Origin: JAWKZG01 sp041396125
Lineage (GTDB): Bacteria > Pseudomonadota > Gammaproteobacteria > Competibacterales > Competibacteraceae
Reading direction: 5' to 3'
NCBI GenBank assembly: GCA_041396125.1
Contig: JAWKZG010000005.1
Location: 62,001 to 126,000 of the forward strand
Length of the DNA: 64,000 nt
Both the position numbers and the translations under genes were made by a program. The first letter of the stretch is position 1. The number at the start of each line of letters is the position of its first letter. Shown one piece after another: positions 1-8,849 of the stretch. Below the pieces are notes generated by a model. That model did no database searches. It was not told the DNA's origin and was given only the letters and a program-made list of their open reading frames with translations.

Positions 1-2
1 AA

Positions 3-602
3 GGCAATGACATGCGCTTGCGCATTGAAACCGGAAAGCTCGATCTTAGTCAGGTCAAACTGGGCGACAGTATCGCCGTCAGTGGCGTTTGTCTGACGGT
101 CGTGGCCTTACCCGGCAACGGCTTTTGGGCTGATGTTTCCAATGAAACCCTGAGTTGCACGGTACTAGGCGAACTGCATCCAGGTGCCTCCGTCAATCTG
201 GAACAGGCACTTACACCTAACAGCCGCCTCGGTGGCCATATGGTCAGTGGCCATGTCGATGGGATCGGTCGGGTCACCCGCTTTGCGCCGGATGGGCGGT
301 CCTGGCGGTTGAGTATTCAGCCTCCGGCCGGACTGGCGCGCTATATCGCGGCCAAAGGCTCGATCTGCGTGGACGGCATCAGCCTGACTGTCAACGAGGT
401 CGACAGCACCGGTTTTGGCGTTAATATCGTGCCGCATACCCGACAGGAAACGACTATCGCGGATTATCAGGTTGGGCGTCAGGTTAATCTGGAAGTCGAT
501 GTTATCGCCCGTTATCTGGAACGTCTGCTCCTGCCTGATAGCAGCACGGGCGAAAATGCCGGTCTGAGCAAAGCGCTGCTGCAGGCTCGCGGTTTTTTAT
601 AA
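3..602 (+). CDS. ribE: Riboflavin synthase, alpha chain (5' end outside window)
   Basis: Riboflavin synthase dismutates two 6,7-dimethyl-8-ribityllumazine molecules into riboflavin plus the pyrimidine precursor. The visible 199 codons begin inside the protein; residues G-N-D precede the first ATG in frame and the family N-terminus (MFTGII type) is missing, so the gene starts upstream of the window. The two lumazine-binding half-repeats are visible: GDSIAVSGVCLTVV in the first and GSICVDGISLTVN in the second, each with the conserved (V/D)G(V/I)(C/S)LTV core. It lies 77 bp before ribH, the next enzyme of the same pathway. Identification rests on strong motif conservation. Confidence 0.95.
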   Translation, partial: GNDMRLRIETGKLDLSQVKLGDSIAVSGVCLTVVALPGNGFWADVSNETLSCTVLGELHPGASVNLEQALTPNSRLGGHMVSGHVDGIGRVTRFAPDGRSWRLSIQPPAGLARYIAAKGSICVDGISLTVNEVDSTGFGVNIVPHTRQETTIADYQVGRQVNLEVDVIARYLERLLLPDSSTGENAGLSKALLQARGFL

Positions 603-679
603 GCAACTAAGCAACGTTTTTTTGTAAATAACAGGCCAATGGCGGGTTATTATTTCTCCCTCAATCACTTAGACAAAGT

Positions 680-1156
680 ATGACCACTATTAAAACTTAT
701 GAAGGTGATTTCAGTATCACCGCTGTCAAGGTGGCGATAATTGCCACGCGTTTCAACGAGTTCATCGTTAACAGCCTGGTTACAGGTGCCATTGATGCCT
801 TGCGCCGTCACGGCGTCGCTGAACAATCAATCGAGCTGGTGAAAGTCCCTGGCGCGTATGAAATTCCGCTAGCTGCCAAGCGGGTTGCCGCCAGCCAGCG
901 TTATGATGGCATTGTCGCTGTTGGTGCTGTGATTCGCGGTGCTACACCGCACTTCGATTATGTTGCAGGCGAATGTGCCAAAGGCTTGTCGGCTGTCGCC
1001 ATGCAGCATGATATTCCGGTCGGTTTCGGCGTGCTGACCGTCGATACCATCGAGCAGGCTATCGAGCGGGCTGGCACCAAAGCAGGCAATAAAGGCGCTG
1101 AGGCAGCCGTAACCGTGCTGGAAATGATCAGCCTGTTGCAACGGCTGGATACGTAA
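680..1156 (+). CDS. ribH: 6,7-dimethyl-8-ribityllumazine synthase
   Basis: Lumazine synthase condenses 5-amino-6-ribitylamino-uracil with 3,4-dihydroxy-2-butanone 4-phosphate, giving the substrate of the riboflavin synthase encoded just upstream. The 158-residue length is normal. Visible signatures are RFNEFIV near residue 24, VPGAYEIP near residue 57 and AVGAVIRG followed by TPHFDYV near residues 80-95, which form the substrate site in this family. The ATG follows a weak purine-rich region after an AT-rich gap. The stop codon is one base before the nusB GTG start, so the two genes are surely co-transcribed and probably translationally coupled. Confidence 0.96.
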   Translation: MTTIKTYEGDFSITAVKVAIIATRFNEFIVNSLVTGAIDALRRHGVAEQSIELVKVPGAYEIPLAAKRVAASQRYDGIVAVGAVIRGATPHFDYVAGECAKGLSAVAMQHDIPVGFGVLTVDTIEQAIERAGTKAGNKGAEAAVTVLEMISLLQRLDT

Positions 1157-1157
1157 G

Positions 1158-1649
1158 GTGTCGCCCGAACAATCGCCGGAATCCACCCAGCCGGCAGCAT
1201 CGAATTCCCGCAACCGGCCCGGTCGCAGCCGGCACTGGGCCCGCCGCTTTGCCATGCAGGCTTTGTATCAATGGCAACTGACAAAACAGGATATTGGCCT
1301 GATCAATGCCCAGTTTCTGACCGAGGAGGATATCGGCAAAGCCGATCTGGCGTATTTCCAGGAGCTGCTGCAACAGACGCCGCTACGTCTGGACGTCATC
1401 AATAAAGCCCTCGACCCTTACCTGGACCGTCCTATCGTGCAGATTGACCCGGTCGAGCGCGCCATTCTCTGGCTGGCAGGCTATGAACTTTTGTTCCGCA
1501 TTGACGTGCCTTATCGGGTGGTTATCAACGAAGCCGTCGAGTTGGCGAAAACCTTTGGCGCGGAACAGGGTCATCGCTTCATTAATGGCGTACTGGACAA
1601 AGCTGCCCACACGATTCGCCAGGATGAGGTCCCCTCCCAGCAACGCTGA
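1158..1649 (+). CDS. nusB: Transcription antitermination factor NusB
   Basis: NusB, with NusE (S10), binds boxA RNA and supports antitermination of rRNA transcription. The reading frame of 163 codons starts at GTG one base after the ribH stop. The N-terminal 20 residues are low-complexity (Ser/Pro/Arg rich); the recognisable fold starts at RRFAMQALYQWQ. Other family hallmarks are DPVERAILWLAGYELLF, VVINEAVELAKTFG and the C-terminal RFINGVLDK. The ribH-nusB neighbourhood is widely conserved in proteobacteria. The only uncertainty is whether translation begins at the GTG or slightly downstream. Confidence 0.95.
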   Translation: MSPEQSPESTQPAASNSRNRPGRSRHWARRFAMQALYQWQLTKQDIGLINAQFLTEEDIGKADLAYFQELLQQTPLRLDVINKALDPYLDRPIVQIDPVERAILWLAGYELLFRIDVPYRVVINEAVELAKTFGAEQGHRFINGVLDKAAHTIRQDEVPSQQR

Positions 1650-1708
1650 GGGAAATGGCCCGCGTGGCATTATCCCGAGAACTCAATTCGCACCGGAGAA
1701 AATTCCGT

Positions 1709-2653
1709 ATGGCAGTAACTGAGCAAACTGTTTTAGGTCTCAGCTCCAGCGGCTTTCATCGTATCGCCTATACCCAATGGGGCGAACCCGAAAACCCCAG
1801 AGTGCTGATCTGTGTCCATGGGCTAACCCGGAATGCGCGCGATTTCGATTTTCTGGCCCAGGCGCTAGCACCCTATTATCGGGTGTTGTGCCCGGATATA
1901 GCGGGTCGGGGTCGCAGCGACTGGCTGTCGAATAAAGCCGATTATAACTACCCGCAATATCTGCAGGATATGGTTGCCCTGATCGCCCGCAGCGGCGCCA
2001 GTCAGGTCGACTGGGTCGGTACCTCGATGGGTGGACTGATTGGCATGCTGCTGGCGGCACAACCGAACACGCCTATCCGGCGTCTGGTGATCAATGATGT
2101 CGGGCCTTTTATCCCGCGCGCTGCGCTGGAACGTATCGCAGCCTATGTCGGGCAAAGCCCGCATTTTACCAGCCTGGCCGAAATGGAGACCTATATTCGC
2201 CGCATTGCCGCGCCGTTTGGCCCGCTCAGCGATGCCCAATGGCACCATTTAACGGAACATGGCGCGCGCCAGACCGAACACGGTGATTATATTTTTCGCT
2301 ACGATCCCGGCATTGCCGAGCCTTTCCAGGCTCTGACAGATACTGATGTTGATTTGTGGCCGTATTGGGATCAGGTGCAGTGCCCAACATTATTATTGCG
2401 CGGCCGGGAATCCGATATTCTGCGCTGAAGACGCTCAGGCCATGACACAACGTGGCCAAAACCTGAGTTGATCGAATTTGCCGGTATCGGTCATGCCCCG
2501 ACGCTACTGGACGAGGCGCAGATCAAGCCTGTGCGCGACTGGCTGCTGCAAAACAGCTGGAAAAATACTCGCTACAGGTCTGCTGACGAATCTGACGGGA
2601 CGGGCGTATCGTTGCGCAGTGCTCGCCGCCGCGCCAGCCAGCGCCAGATATAG
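1709..2653 (+). pseudogene. Alpha/beta hydrolase with two compensating frame lesions
   Basis: An alpha/beta-hydrolase-fold enzyme of unknown substrate. Seen: oxyanion motif HGLTRN, nucleophile elbow GTSMGG (Ser nucleophile), an acidic-loop NDVGPF and the catalytic His segment GIGHAPTL. I start it at the ATG at 1709, preceded by GGAGAA, rather than at the frame's first ATG at 1655. The frame hits TGA at 2426-2428. Reading one base shifted restores EDAQAMTQR, and a second shift restores PKPELIEFAGIGHAP, so two nearby indels interrupt an otherwise intact C-terminus. Two sequencing errors or a recent pseudogene explain this equally well. The 3' end overlaps the end of the convergent channel gene, so the exact stop is uncertain. 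Confidence 0.75.
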
Positions 2654-4296
2654 CCGTCGGGCCGGGTTTCGCCCGTCAGGATGTAATTGATTGCATTGTA
2701 ATTAAACAAATTCCACTGCATGCGTTCAGCGACTTCGGGTGGTGCCGACAACAGCAGTGTATCGCCATAACGCAAGCGCTGCTCCAGTGTGGGCAATTCG
2801 ATCTGTTCATCACCTCGCACCAGCAATAACGCTACACAGGGCAGTTCGCGCTCACGCTCGCGCGGCTCTCGCAGCAAGGTGTCAAGCTTGATGGAATAGC
2901 CGACCTGCAACGCCTGCACTACAGCCGGCGCTTGTGCGGTAGTAATCTCCAACGCCCAGGTCAAGGGTGTACTGGTTGCGCAAATAGCACGCAAACGTTC
3001 CAGCACCCCATTGGCCCATTCTTCATTATGGTGCCGGGCATTGCGCAGAAACCGGCCCAATAAGGGCGTCATCAATAAAGGCAGAATACGCCAGACAATG
3101 ATCCGGCTGGCCTGCATGACCAGATCGAGATCTGCCGCCTGAAAGATAGGATCATTACTACGCCGATTCTGCCGCGCGACCAGAAACAAATCAGGGTTTT
3201 GCTCCCGGGCCGTCATTACGATCGAAAGATTATTGATATCGATATCGGTACCAGCCACGATACCAACCGCTTTTTCGATGCCGGCCTCGCGCAGTGTCAC
3301 TGCTTCTGTGCCGCGACCGATAATCGCACCATCAGGTGCCTGGTCGATATCGGGCTCGATCACTTTCAGATCGATTCCTTCAAACCCCAGATAGCGATGT
3401 ACAGCACGGCCAAAACGACCAAAACCGCAGACTACCCAGGTGCCACGTGGCGGTCGGATTGCGGTTGGCAGAGGAAGATTGGGCACGCTAATCAGCCATT
3501 TGTACAATAAATGCACACTGGGCGCGCGCAAAGCCATGGCCAGATGGTCGGCAAAAATCGTGAACGGATCGATAATATGATCAGTATTAAACGACGCCAG
3601 ATTAGCCGCCGTACTGCGGCTTTCAGCTCGACAGATCACTTTCAGCTGCGGTCGCAATAACTTGCTGGTAATAGCAATCTTGACATTGACATCTTCGTTG
3701 TCGGTCAGTGCAATAACACCGATACAGCAAGGGTGTTCGATACCTGCTTCCTGCAAATGCTTGACTTCGCGTGCATCACAGCTCAGACAGGGAATATCAA
3801 AATTGAAATCCTCCAGCTCCAGTCGATTGATACGCTCACTGTCAATATCGATAACGACACTTTGAATATTACGCCGGTGCAGCGCACTCACCAGCAGACT
3901 GCCCGTTTCGCCGTAGCCGCATACCAGATAAAACGGTGAAGTCAAACGCCGTACCCGACGGGTAAAACGCTGTTCCCGCACCACCCGGCGAAACGCCGGA
4001 TCCTGCACGATAGCGAGAATAGAGCCTATTGCGTACAGCCAGCTGATAACGCAGATATACAATGAAATTGTAGTCCATAAGCGTTGCCCGCCGGAGAACG
4101 GATAAGGAATTTCGCCAAAGCCAATGGTCGAGCCCATAAAGCTGACGAAATAAAACGCGTGGAAAAAATCGAAATACCAGAGATTGCCCTTATCATCGAG
4201 TCCCGGCACCAGCACCAGACCGCCGATAGATAAAGCATACGCACCAAGCAGAACCAGTAAGGGCGCACGCATGCGCCTGAAAAACAGAAATATCAA
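2572..4296 (-). CDS. Ion-channel protein with two TrkA-N (RCK) NAD-binding domains
   Basis: A 574-residue putative potassium channel or cation-flux regulator in the inner membrane. Order seen: a hydrophobic helix (residues 11-31), a pore loop with filter-like TIGFGE at 57-62, a second helix (about 73-95), then two Rossmann RCK/TrkA-N modules. Their nucleotide-binding motifs are VCGYGETGSLLV near residue 125 and VCGFGRFGRAV near residue 290. A TrkA-C-like region follows, containing LPTLEQRLRYGDTLLLSAP near the C-terminus. The filter TIGFGE differs from canonical TVGYGD, so ion selectivity is not certain. It lies downstream of trmB and a DUF6394 gene on the same strand, with a 77-bp gap to the latter. 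Confidence 0.85.
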   Translation of the reverse strand: MIFLFFRRMRAPLLVLLGAYALSIGGLVLVPGLDDKGNLWYFDFFHAFYFVSFMGSTIGFGEIPYPFSGGQRLWTTISLYICVISWLYAIGSILAIVQDPAFRRVVREQRFTRRVRRLTSPFYLVCGYGETGSLLVSALHRRNIQSVVIDIDSERINRLELEDFNFDIPCLSCDAREVKHLQEAGIEHPCCIGVIALTDNEDVNVKIAITSKLLRPQLKVICRAESRSTAANLASFNTDHIIDPFTIFADHLAMALRAPSVHLLYKWLISVPNLPLPTAIRPPRGTWVVCGFGRFGRAVHRYLGFEGIDLKVIEPDIDQAPDGAIIGRGTEAVTLREAGIEKAVGIVAGTDIDINNLSIVMTAREQNPDLFLVARQNRRSNDPIFQAADLDLVMQASRIIVWRILPLLMTPLLGRFLRNARHHNEEWANGVLERLRAICATSTPLTWALEITTAQAPAVVQALQVGYSIKLDTLLREPRERERELPCVALLLVRGDEQIELPTLEQRLRYGDTLLLSAPPEVAERMQWNLFNYNAINYILTGETRPDGYIWRWLARRRALRNDTPVPSDSSADL

Positions 4297-4373
4297 GGTA
4301 TTATGCCAAGTTGTTCAGTGCCCACAAGAAAGCAGGCCCAAGGTCTGTAAATATGGAGGCTGTAACTCTCAGC

Positions 4374-4757
4374 TTAGCGCCGTAAGCTCATAGTTTCGAT
4401 GAGCAACAAAACCACCGAGGCAATATTCGCCAATAACGCGCCGCCGGCTAATGAGACAACACTGGCCACTACGCCGGGGGTATTGCCAATCTCCAGCACA
4501 TGCAGACAAATACCCCACAAGGTTGCCGCTGCCAGCAGTTGCAGGTCGGCCACCAGACTGGTAGCCAGCAAGAGTGCTCCCAAATGGGTACGATCACCTA
4601 ATTTCAGTATGGTAGAAATGACGCTTACCAGCAAAGCGGCGTAGAGCTCCCAAGGGTGATGATGGGCGGGGTTGTCAATATCGCCCATCACAAATCCGAA
4701 ATTCAGTGTAAGCGCCAATAAAATAAAAAAACCAAAAACGACTTTTTCGAAATTCAT
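4374..4757 (-). CDS. DUF6394-like small membrane protein
   Basis: A 127-residue integral membrane protein with about four hydrophobic stretches: residues 8-25, 37-52, 60-80 and 95-122. The N-terminal pattern MNFEKVVFGFF followed by LNFGFVMGDIDNP matches my memory of the DUF6394 family. The function is unknown. It starts 9 bp after the trmB stop and precedes the RCK-channel gene, so the three are likely one transcript. A supporting role for the channel is possible but purely contextual. Confidence 0.75.
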   Translation of the reverse strand: MNFEKVVFGFFILLALTLNFGFVMGDIDNPAHHHPWELYAALLVSVISTILKLGDRTHLGALLLATSLVADLQLLAAATLWGICLHVLEIGNTPGVVASVVSLAGGALLANIASVVLLLIETMSLRR

Positions 4758-4766
4758 AGTGGGTTC

Positions 4767-5453
4767 TCAGCAATGCCTGTAAAGCAAATCATACACGGCA
4801 TGCCCAAGACGCTTTCCGCGTTGCTCGTATTTAGTCACGGGGCGTTCCAGCGCTAACTCAGCAAGCGAGTGCTCGGCCAAAGGGGTGAAATCAGGGCTGG
4901 CAGCAAGCGTTGCCTGAATATGTTCGGCATACTGTGCCCAGTCGGTCGCGATGTGCAATAGTCCATCGCGCTGTAATTTAGCCGCCATTAACGCCACGAA
5001 ACCCGGCTGGATCAAACGCCTTTTATGATGCCGTTTTTTAGGCCAGGGATCGGGGAAAAAAATCTGCGCACGTGCCAGACTGGCATCGGCAAAACAGGTT
5101 TTCAGCAGCGGCACCGCATCGGCGCAAAACACTCTGAGGTTGCTCAGGTCCGCTTCTGCCGCCCGCAACAGCAGATGTCCCACCCCTGGCCGATGTACCT
5201 CTATACCGATAAAATCGTACGCTGGGTAGTGCTGGGCCATCTGAAACAGCGAGTCGCCGTTGCCAAAACCGATTTCCAGCACACGCGGAGCAGTCCGCCC
5301 AAAAACACTGTCCCAGGCAAAAGGTTGCTCCTGTGGCAGCAAACCATAACGTACCCAATACGTATCCAGCGCCCGTTGCTGGCCTGGGGTCAGACGGCCT
5401 TCCCGCCGCACAAAACTACGATTTTCTCGATAAACAATTGACTGAGTTGACAT
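4767..5453 (-). CDS. trmB: tRNA (guanine-46-N7)-methyltransferase
   Basis: TrmB makes m7G46 in the variable loop of tRNAs using S-adenosylmethionine. The 228-residue length is typical. Visible motifs are VLEIGFGNGDS (SAM-binding motif I, near residue 65), FPDPWPKKRHHKRRL (the family's hallmark catalytic segment, near residue 130) and TKYEQRGKRLGH near the C-terminus (tRNA-recognition region). It is the first gene of the leftward group trmB - DUF6394 - channel. A long gene-poor region lies upstream. Confidence 0.96.
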   Translation of the reverse strand: MSTQSIVYRENRSFVRREGRLTPGQQRALDTYWVRYGLLPQEQPFAWDSVFGRTAPRVLEIGFGNGDSLFQMAQHYPAYDFIGIEVHRPGVGHLLLRAAEADLSNLRVFCADAVPLLKTCFADASLARAQIFFPDPWPKKRHHKRRLIQPGFVALMAAKLQRDGLLHIATDWAQYAEHIQATLAASPDFTPLAEHSLAELALERPVTKYEQRGKRLGHAVYDLLYRHC

Positions 5454-6675
5454 GATCTTCTGCTTAAAAATTGTCGGCGGTTACACTCACGCCAGTTGCG
5501 GGCCTGCACTGTAGACTTATCCAAACCAAGCTGGCTGTTTGCACACGCTTGTGCTATTCAGATAGCCGTTAGCGCTCAAAGTTGGCAACACCAATAAGGC
5601 TGGCTAATTGCCGCCCGGTTACCAGCACATAGTGTTGAAGATCAGGATACGGTAATGCCAGCAAATAATCACCTGCAGCACCTCCGTCAAGATCGGTGGC
5701 TGATTGATAACAAGCGCTGCGTCGAACCGAATCAGCATGACAGCACTAACCGGAATCAATTACAAAGTTCCACGCAACAGCTGTCTGCAATGCGTGAATA
5801 CTGGTAATCGTTTAATCTCACAATGACTAGATACGGGGGACAGCAGCATAGCCGTCTCCTGGAAACAGGGTTACCACCAAGCCATTGTGCATATCAATAC
5901 ATGTGCACCTAAAATGCCGCAGCGATCAGCAAATTTATCGTCAATAAATTGCCACTCATCTCAAGCATCACCGCCACACATAAGTAATTTCCACAATAAA
6001 AAATCCAACAGGGCGGGTAACCGGCAGCCAGTAAATAACGTCATACGCTACGACCACACTCACAGGTGCACAGCACAATAAAACATTTCATGGAATTCAA
6101 TAACGCATCACAATATTGTATAATCCGGTTGAGCGCTCAGCTCACAAGTCATTACGCAGGATGGTTCTGCGCAACGGCAACACTCCTGCGACAATCCAGC
6201 CTGATATCCCGTCAGATATTACAATTTGGTAGGATTGCGTTTTTCGTTAAAAAATAGCAATAATTATCAATAGGTTGCTTTTGCATCGAATATAGAATTC
6301 GCAGCTCGGCCGGATTTACCCCAATAGCATGGTCAGCCATCCGGATTCGTGTCGTTTCATCCTGTGAGTCACTTTGTGATATAGGTCTTTAACAGCTTAA
6401 GGACAGCCTTGTATTGGCGATACATCTACAATTTATGGTCTAAACCTTAGCCGATGAACTCGGTATATTATTGATCTGTCCTATAGCTTATTTATTAACT
6501 TGATCTTATGGATCTAGTACAAAAAAATTATATATTTCTATACCAAGAGTCTTGACTAAAAAACAGTAAATGCTTATAAAGCACCGGGCAAATTTATATT
6601 TCCTTCTGTTTTATACTTTTGCCTTTGTTTATTTGTCATTTTAAATCTAAAATCAAAAAGTAGTGAGCGAGATCA
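5454..6675. other. 1.2 kb gene-poor region between trmB and the H-NS gene
   Basis: No convincing gene. On the minus strand from about 5740 down to a stop at 5569-5571 there is an open stretch of roughly 55 codons without a usable start. Its end reads PYPDLQHYVLVTGRQLA and has protein-like composition, so it may be the tail of a decayed gene. From about 6230 to 6660 the DNA is strongly AT-rich and probably contains the promoter region of the H-NS-like gene. I see no RNA gene or repeat array. Confidence 0.5.
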
Positions 6676-7002
6676 ATGAGTACAAAAATCAACTTGAGCG
6701 ACCTTTCGGTTGAAGACCTGGAAAAGCTTGTCAACGACGTGGAAAAAGAAGTAGAACGCAAGAAGAAAACCCAAGTTCGCGATATTCGCCAGCAAATGGA
6801 GAAATTGGCGAGTAGCGTTGGCATGACGCCCGAACAGATCTTAAACTTTGAGAAACGCAAAAGCGCCAAGACCGTTGGCGAGCCTAAATATCGTAATCCC
6901 AACGACCCCCAGCAAACCTGGACAGGTCGCGGTAAGCGCCCAGGCTGGTTTGTCGAAGCTTTAGAGAAAGGCATCAAAGCCGAAAAAATGCTGATCAAAT
7001 AA
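6676..7002 (+). CDS. H-NS family histone-like nucleoid-structuring protein
   Basis: A 108-residue nucleoid protein expected to silence AT-rich, often horizontally acquired DNA. The N-terminal half (residues 7-50) is charged and heptad-like, fitting the H-NS dimerisation coiled coil. The C-terminal domain contains TWTGRGKRPGW (near residues 81-91), a close match to the AT-hook-like DNA-binding core of the H-NS/BpH3 group. The ATG follows GAGCGAGATCA, a weak purine-rich site. The upstream region is very AT-rich, consistent with autoregulation, though that is inference. AT-rich polysaccharide and IS segments elsewhere in this window are plausible targets. Confidence 0.92.
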   Translation: MSTKINLSDLSVEDLEKLVNDVEKEVERKKKTQVRDIRQQMEKLASSVGMTPEQILNFEKRKSAKTVGEPKYRNPNDPQQTWTGRGKRPGWFVEALEKGIKAEKMLIK

Positions 7003-7040
7003 GGTTTCGCCTAATTTGTCCACAAGCTTGTCAGAGAGCA

Positions 7041-7069
7041 TTAGACTTCCTGCCTATTTGCGTTAAAAT
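7041..7069 (+). promoter_or_regulatory. Possible tRNA-Gly promoter
   Basis: A TAAAAT -10 candidate (7064-7069) with a weak TTAGAC -35 (7041-7046) lies 17 bp apart, followed by a G/C-rich discriminator, GGCGCTCTC. This layout is common at stable-RNA promoters. The -35 is poor, so this is tentative. The same DNA can also fold into a hairpin without a T-run. Confidence 0.35.
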
Positions 7070-7090
7070 AGGCGCTCTCTGCAAGCCCAG

Positions 7091-7164
7091 GCGGGTGTAG
7101 TTCAATGGTAGAACCTCAGCTTCCCAAGCTGATGGCGTGGGTTCGATTCCCATCACCCGCTCCA
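7091..7164 (+). tRNA. tRNA-Gly, anticodon CCC
   Basis: A complete cloverleaf can be drawn. The acceptor arm is GCGGGTG/CACCCGC, the D arm has GTTCAATGGTAGAAC, the anticodon stem TCAGC/GCTGA holds loop TTCCCAA (anticodon CCC), and the T arm has GGTTCGATTCC. CCA is encoded at 7162-7164. It reads GGG glycine codons. Its close similarity to known gammaproteobacterial tRNA-Gly(CCC) genes is from memory. Confidence 0.97.
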
Positions 7165-7264
7165 GTCTCAAACCCTTTCAACAATTCTGCACACCGCCCC
7201 ACCGAATACCTTCATTACTGCCAATACCAAGGCAAACCTCGCCAATCAAGAAAATCGCTGATTA

Positions 7265-7280
7265 TGTGATCCAGATCACT
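7265..7280. promoter_or_regulatory. CRP/Vfr-type binding site
   Basis: The core TGTGATCCAGATCACT matches the CRP consensus TGTGA-N6-TCACA in 9 of 10 key positions and is an almost perfect palindrome. It is centred near 7272.5. A TAACAT -10-like hexamer at 7302-7307 would put transcription start near 7314, so the site would be at about -41.5, the class II CRP position. No gene starts close by on the plus strand before the terminator at 7342. Confidence 0.6.
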
Positions 7281-7313
7281 GCAATGAATTTCAGGTCGGT
7301 TTAACATACAAAC

Positions 7314-7381
7314 TCCCTTATCGATATCTCCGATTCTTAGACGATCAGACCATTCTACGTTGGCCTGATCGCTTTTTTTTT
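7314..7381 (+). ncRNA. Candidate small RNA between a CRP-like promoter and a terminator
   Basis: If transcription starts near 7314 (see the CRP site), a transcript of about 65-70 nt would end at the intrinsic terminator at 7342-7381. No open frame with a ribosome-binding site lies within it. I do not recognise the sequence as a known small RNA. The alternative is that the terminator simply ends the H-NS/tRNA transcript, with the CRP-like site serving the downstream CoA enzyme at 7524. Confidence 0.35.
7342..7381 (+). terminator. Rho-independent terminator
   Basis: The stem CGATCAG (7342-7348) pairs with CTGATCG (7365-7371). It is extended by CC/GG across a single mismatch, with a 10-nt loop, and is followed by nine consecutive T (7373-7381). 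This is a textbook intrinsic terminator on the plus strand. Confidence 0.85.
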
Positions 7382-7523
7382 GCAACCAGCCAGATAACTA
7401 ACCATACAGGCTGCCATCAAACCCCTTAGCAAAACCTGCATTTATATTGCCGCCCTGCCCGTTTACTGGCTATCCTTACCCGTATTCTTAATCTGCTATC
7501 CCGAATTATCAGGCGAATCGAAC

Positions 7524-8648
7524 ATGGGCCCTTTGCAAGGTATCAAAATTATCGAATTTGCTGGCCTGGGGCCGGCCCCCTTCTGCGGTATGCTGTTATC
7601 GGATCTGGGCGCGGAAGTGGTGCGAATTGAACGCCCGCAAACCCAGCCGCCTTTGTTCGATCCAGACAAAGACATTCTCAATCGTGGCCGGCGCTCGCTC
7701 GAACTCGATCTGAAACACCCGCCAGCACTGGCTGCTGTACGCACTATGCTGGAGCAAGCTGATGCTTTGATCGAAGGTTTCCGACCCGGGGTGATGGAGC
7801 GCCTAGGCCTGGGACCGGATGAGTGCCTGAGACATAACCCCAAGCTGGTGTATGGCCGGATGACTGGCTGGGGTCAGGACGGTCCGCTGGCTCACAGCGC
7901 CGGCCATGATATCAATTACATCGCCTTGACCGGCGCACTACACGCAATTGGTCGTTCTGATAGCGGTCCCGTGCCACCGCTTAATCTGGTCGGCGATTTT
8001 GGTGGCGGTGCGCTATTCCTGGCTTTGGGAATTACCGCCGCGCTGCTGGAAACCCGTCAATCAGGCCGTGGCCAAGTGGTTGATGCAGCTATGACCGACG
8101 GGGCGGCCCTGCTGATGGCCATGATGTACAGTCTCAAAGCTATGGGACAATGGCGCAACGAACGTGGCAGCAATATGCTGGATAGCGGTGCCCCTTTCTA
8201 CGACACGTACCAATGTGCAGATGGCCGTTGGGTGGCGATTGGCCCCATCGAGCCGCAATTCTATGCCTTGTTGCTGGAAAAATGCGGACTGCAGGACGAT
8301 GGCCTCAGCGCGCAATGGGATCGCGCACGTTGGCCCGAATTGAAGCAGAAATTGGCAGCTGTCTTCGCCCGCAAAACCCGGGCTGAGTGGTGTACGCTGC
8401 TGGAAGGCAGCGATGCGTGTTTCGCCCCGGTACTGGATCTCGATGAAGCGCCTCAGCACCCGCATAATAAATTTCGTAACACTTTTGTGGATATTGACGG
8501 TCTGGTTCAACCGGCACCTGCTCCCCGTTTCAGTCGTACCCCGACGCACGTACAAAGTCCACCCGCAGTAATCGGAGCTCATTCTGAAGCCGTGTTACGG
8601 GATTGGGGTCTGTCGCCGGCAGCTATCCGGCAAGCGCTGGATCATTAG
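7524..8648 (+). CDS. CaiB/BaiF family CoA enzyme, alpha-methylacyl-CoA racemase-like
   Basis: A 374-residue family III CoA-transferase-fold protein. It resembles alpha-methylacyl-CoA racemases, which epimerise 2-methylacyl-CoA, more than CoA-transferases: the AGHDINY segment carries His128 and NLVGDFGGG carries Asp158, at the spacing of the racemase His/Asp pair (His126/Asp156 in the mycobacterial enzyme, from memory). The N-terminal GPFAG-like region reads EFAGLGPAPFCGMLLSDLGA. Full length with no lesions. An acyl-CoA dehydrogenase gene follows 200 bp downstream, which fits a role in branched-chain acyl-CoA breakdown. The substrate is inferred. Confidence 0.85.
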   Translation: MGPLQGIKIIEFAGLGPAPFCGMLLSDLGAEVVRIERPQTQPPLFDPDKDILNRGRRSLELDLKHPPALAAVRTMLEQADALIEGFRPGVMERLGLGPDECLRHNPKLVYGRMTGWGQDGPLAHSAGHDINYIALTGALHAIGRSDSGPVPPLNLVGDFGGGALFLALGITAALLETRQSGRGQVVDAAMTDGAALLMAMMYSLKAMGQWRNERGSNMLDSGAPFYDTYQCADGRWVAIGPIEPQFYALLLEKCGLQDDGLSAQWDRARWPELKQKLAAVFARKTRAEWCTLLEGSDACFAPVLDLDEAPQHPHNKFRNTFVDIDGLVQPAPAPRFSRTPTHVQSPPAVIGAHSEAVLRDWGLSPAAIRQALDH

Positions 8649-8849
8649 TTATCCCCACAAGCGCTGTAATTCAGCGCCCTGAGAATTTTAATATGATAAA
8701 ACATGCTGTTGCATGCCACGGCACATGGTTACAGTGAGTGCACGCTCCAATAGAACCAAAGTCGGTACAGCTAAAACTCTTGATTTTTTGTTTTCGATTT
8801 TAAAAAGTGTCAGGATGCTCTCTTTGACACCGATTTTCTGGAGACGCCA
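8649..8849. other. Intergenic, contains a perfect hairpin after the CaiB gene
   Basis: GCGCTG (8661-8666) and CAGCGC (8672-8677) form a perfect 6-bp hairpin with a 5-nt loop, 13 bp beyond the stop. There is no clean T-run after it, so it is a weak terminator candidate at best. Nothing else is evident. Confidence 0.4.

Noticed and set aside
7032..7080. Hairpin between the H-NS gene and the tRNA as a terminator
   Set aside because: AGAGAGC/GCTCTCT arms pair but no T-run follows, and the region fits a tRNA promoter better.
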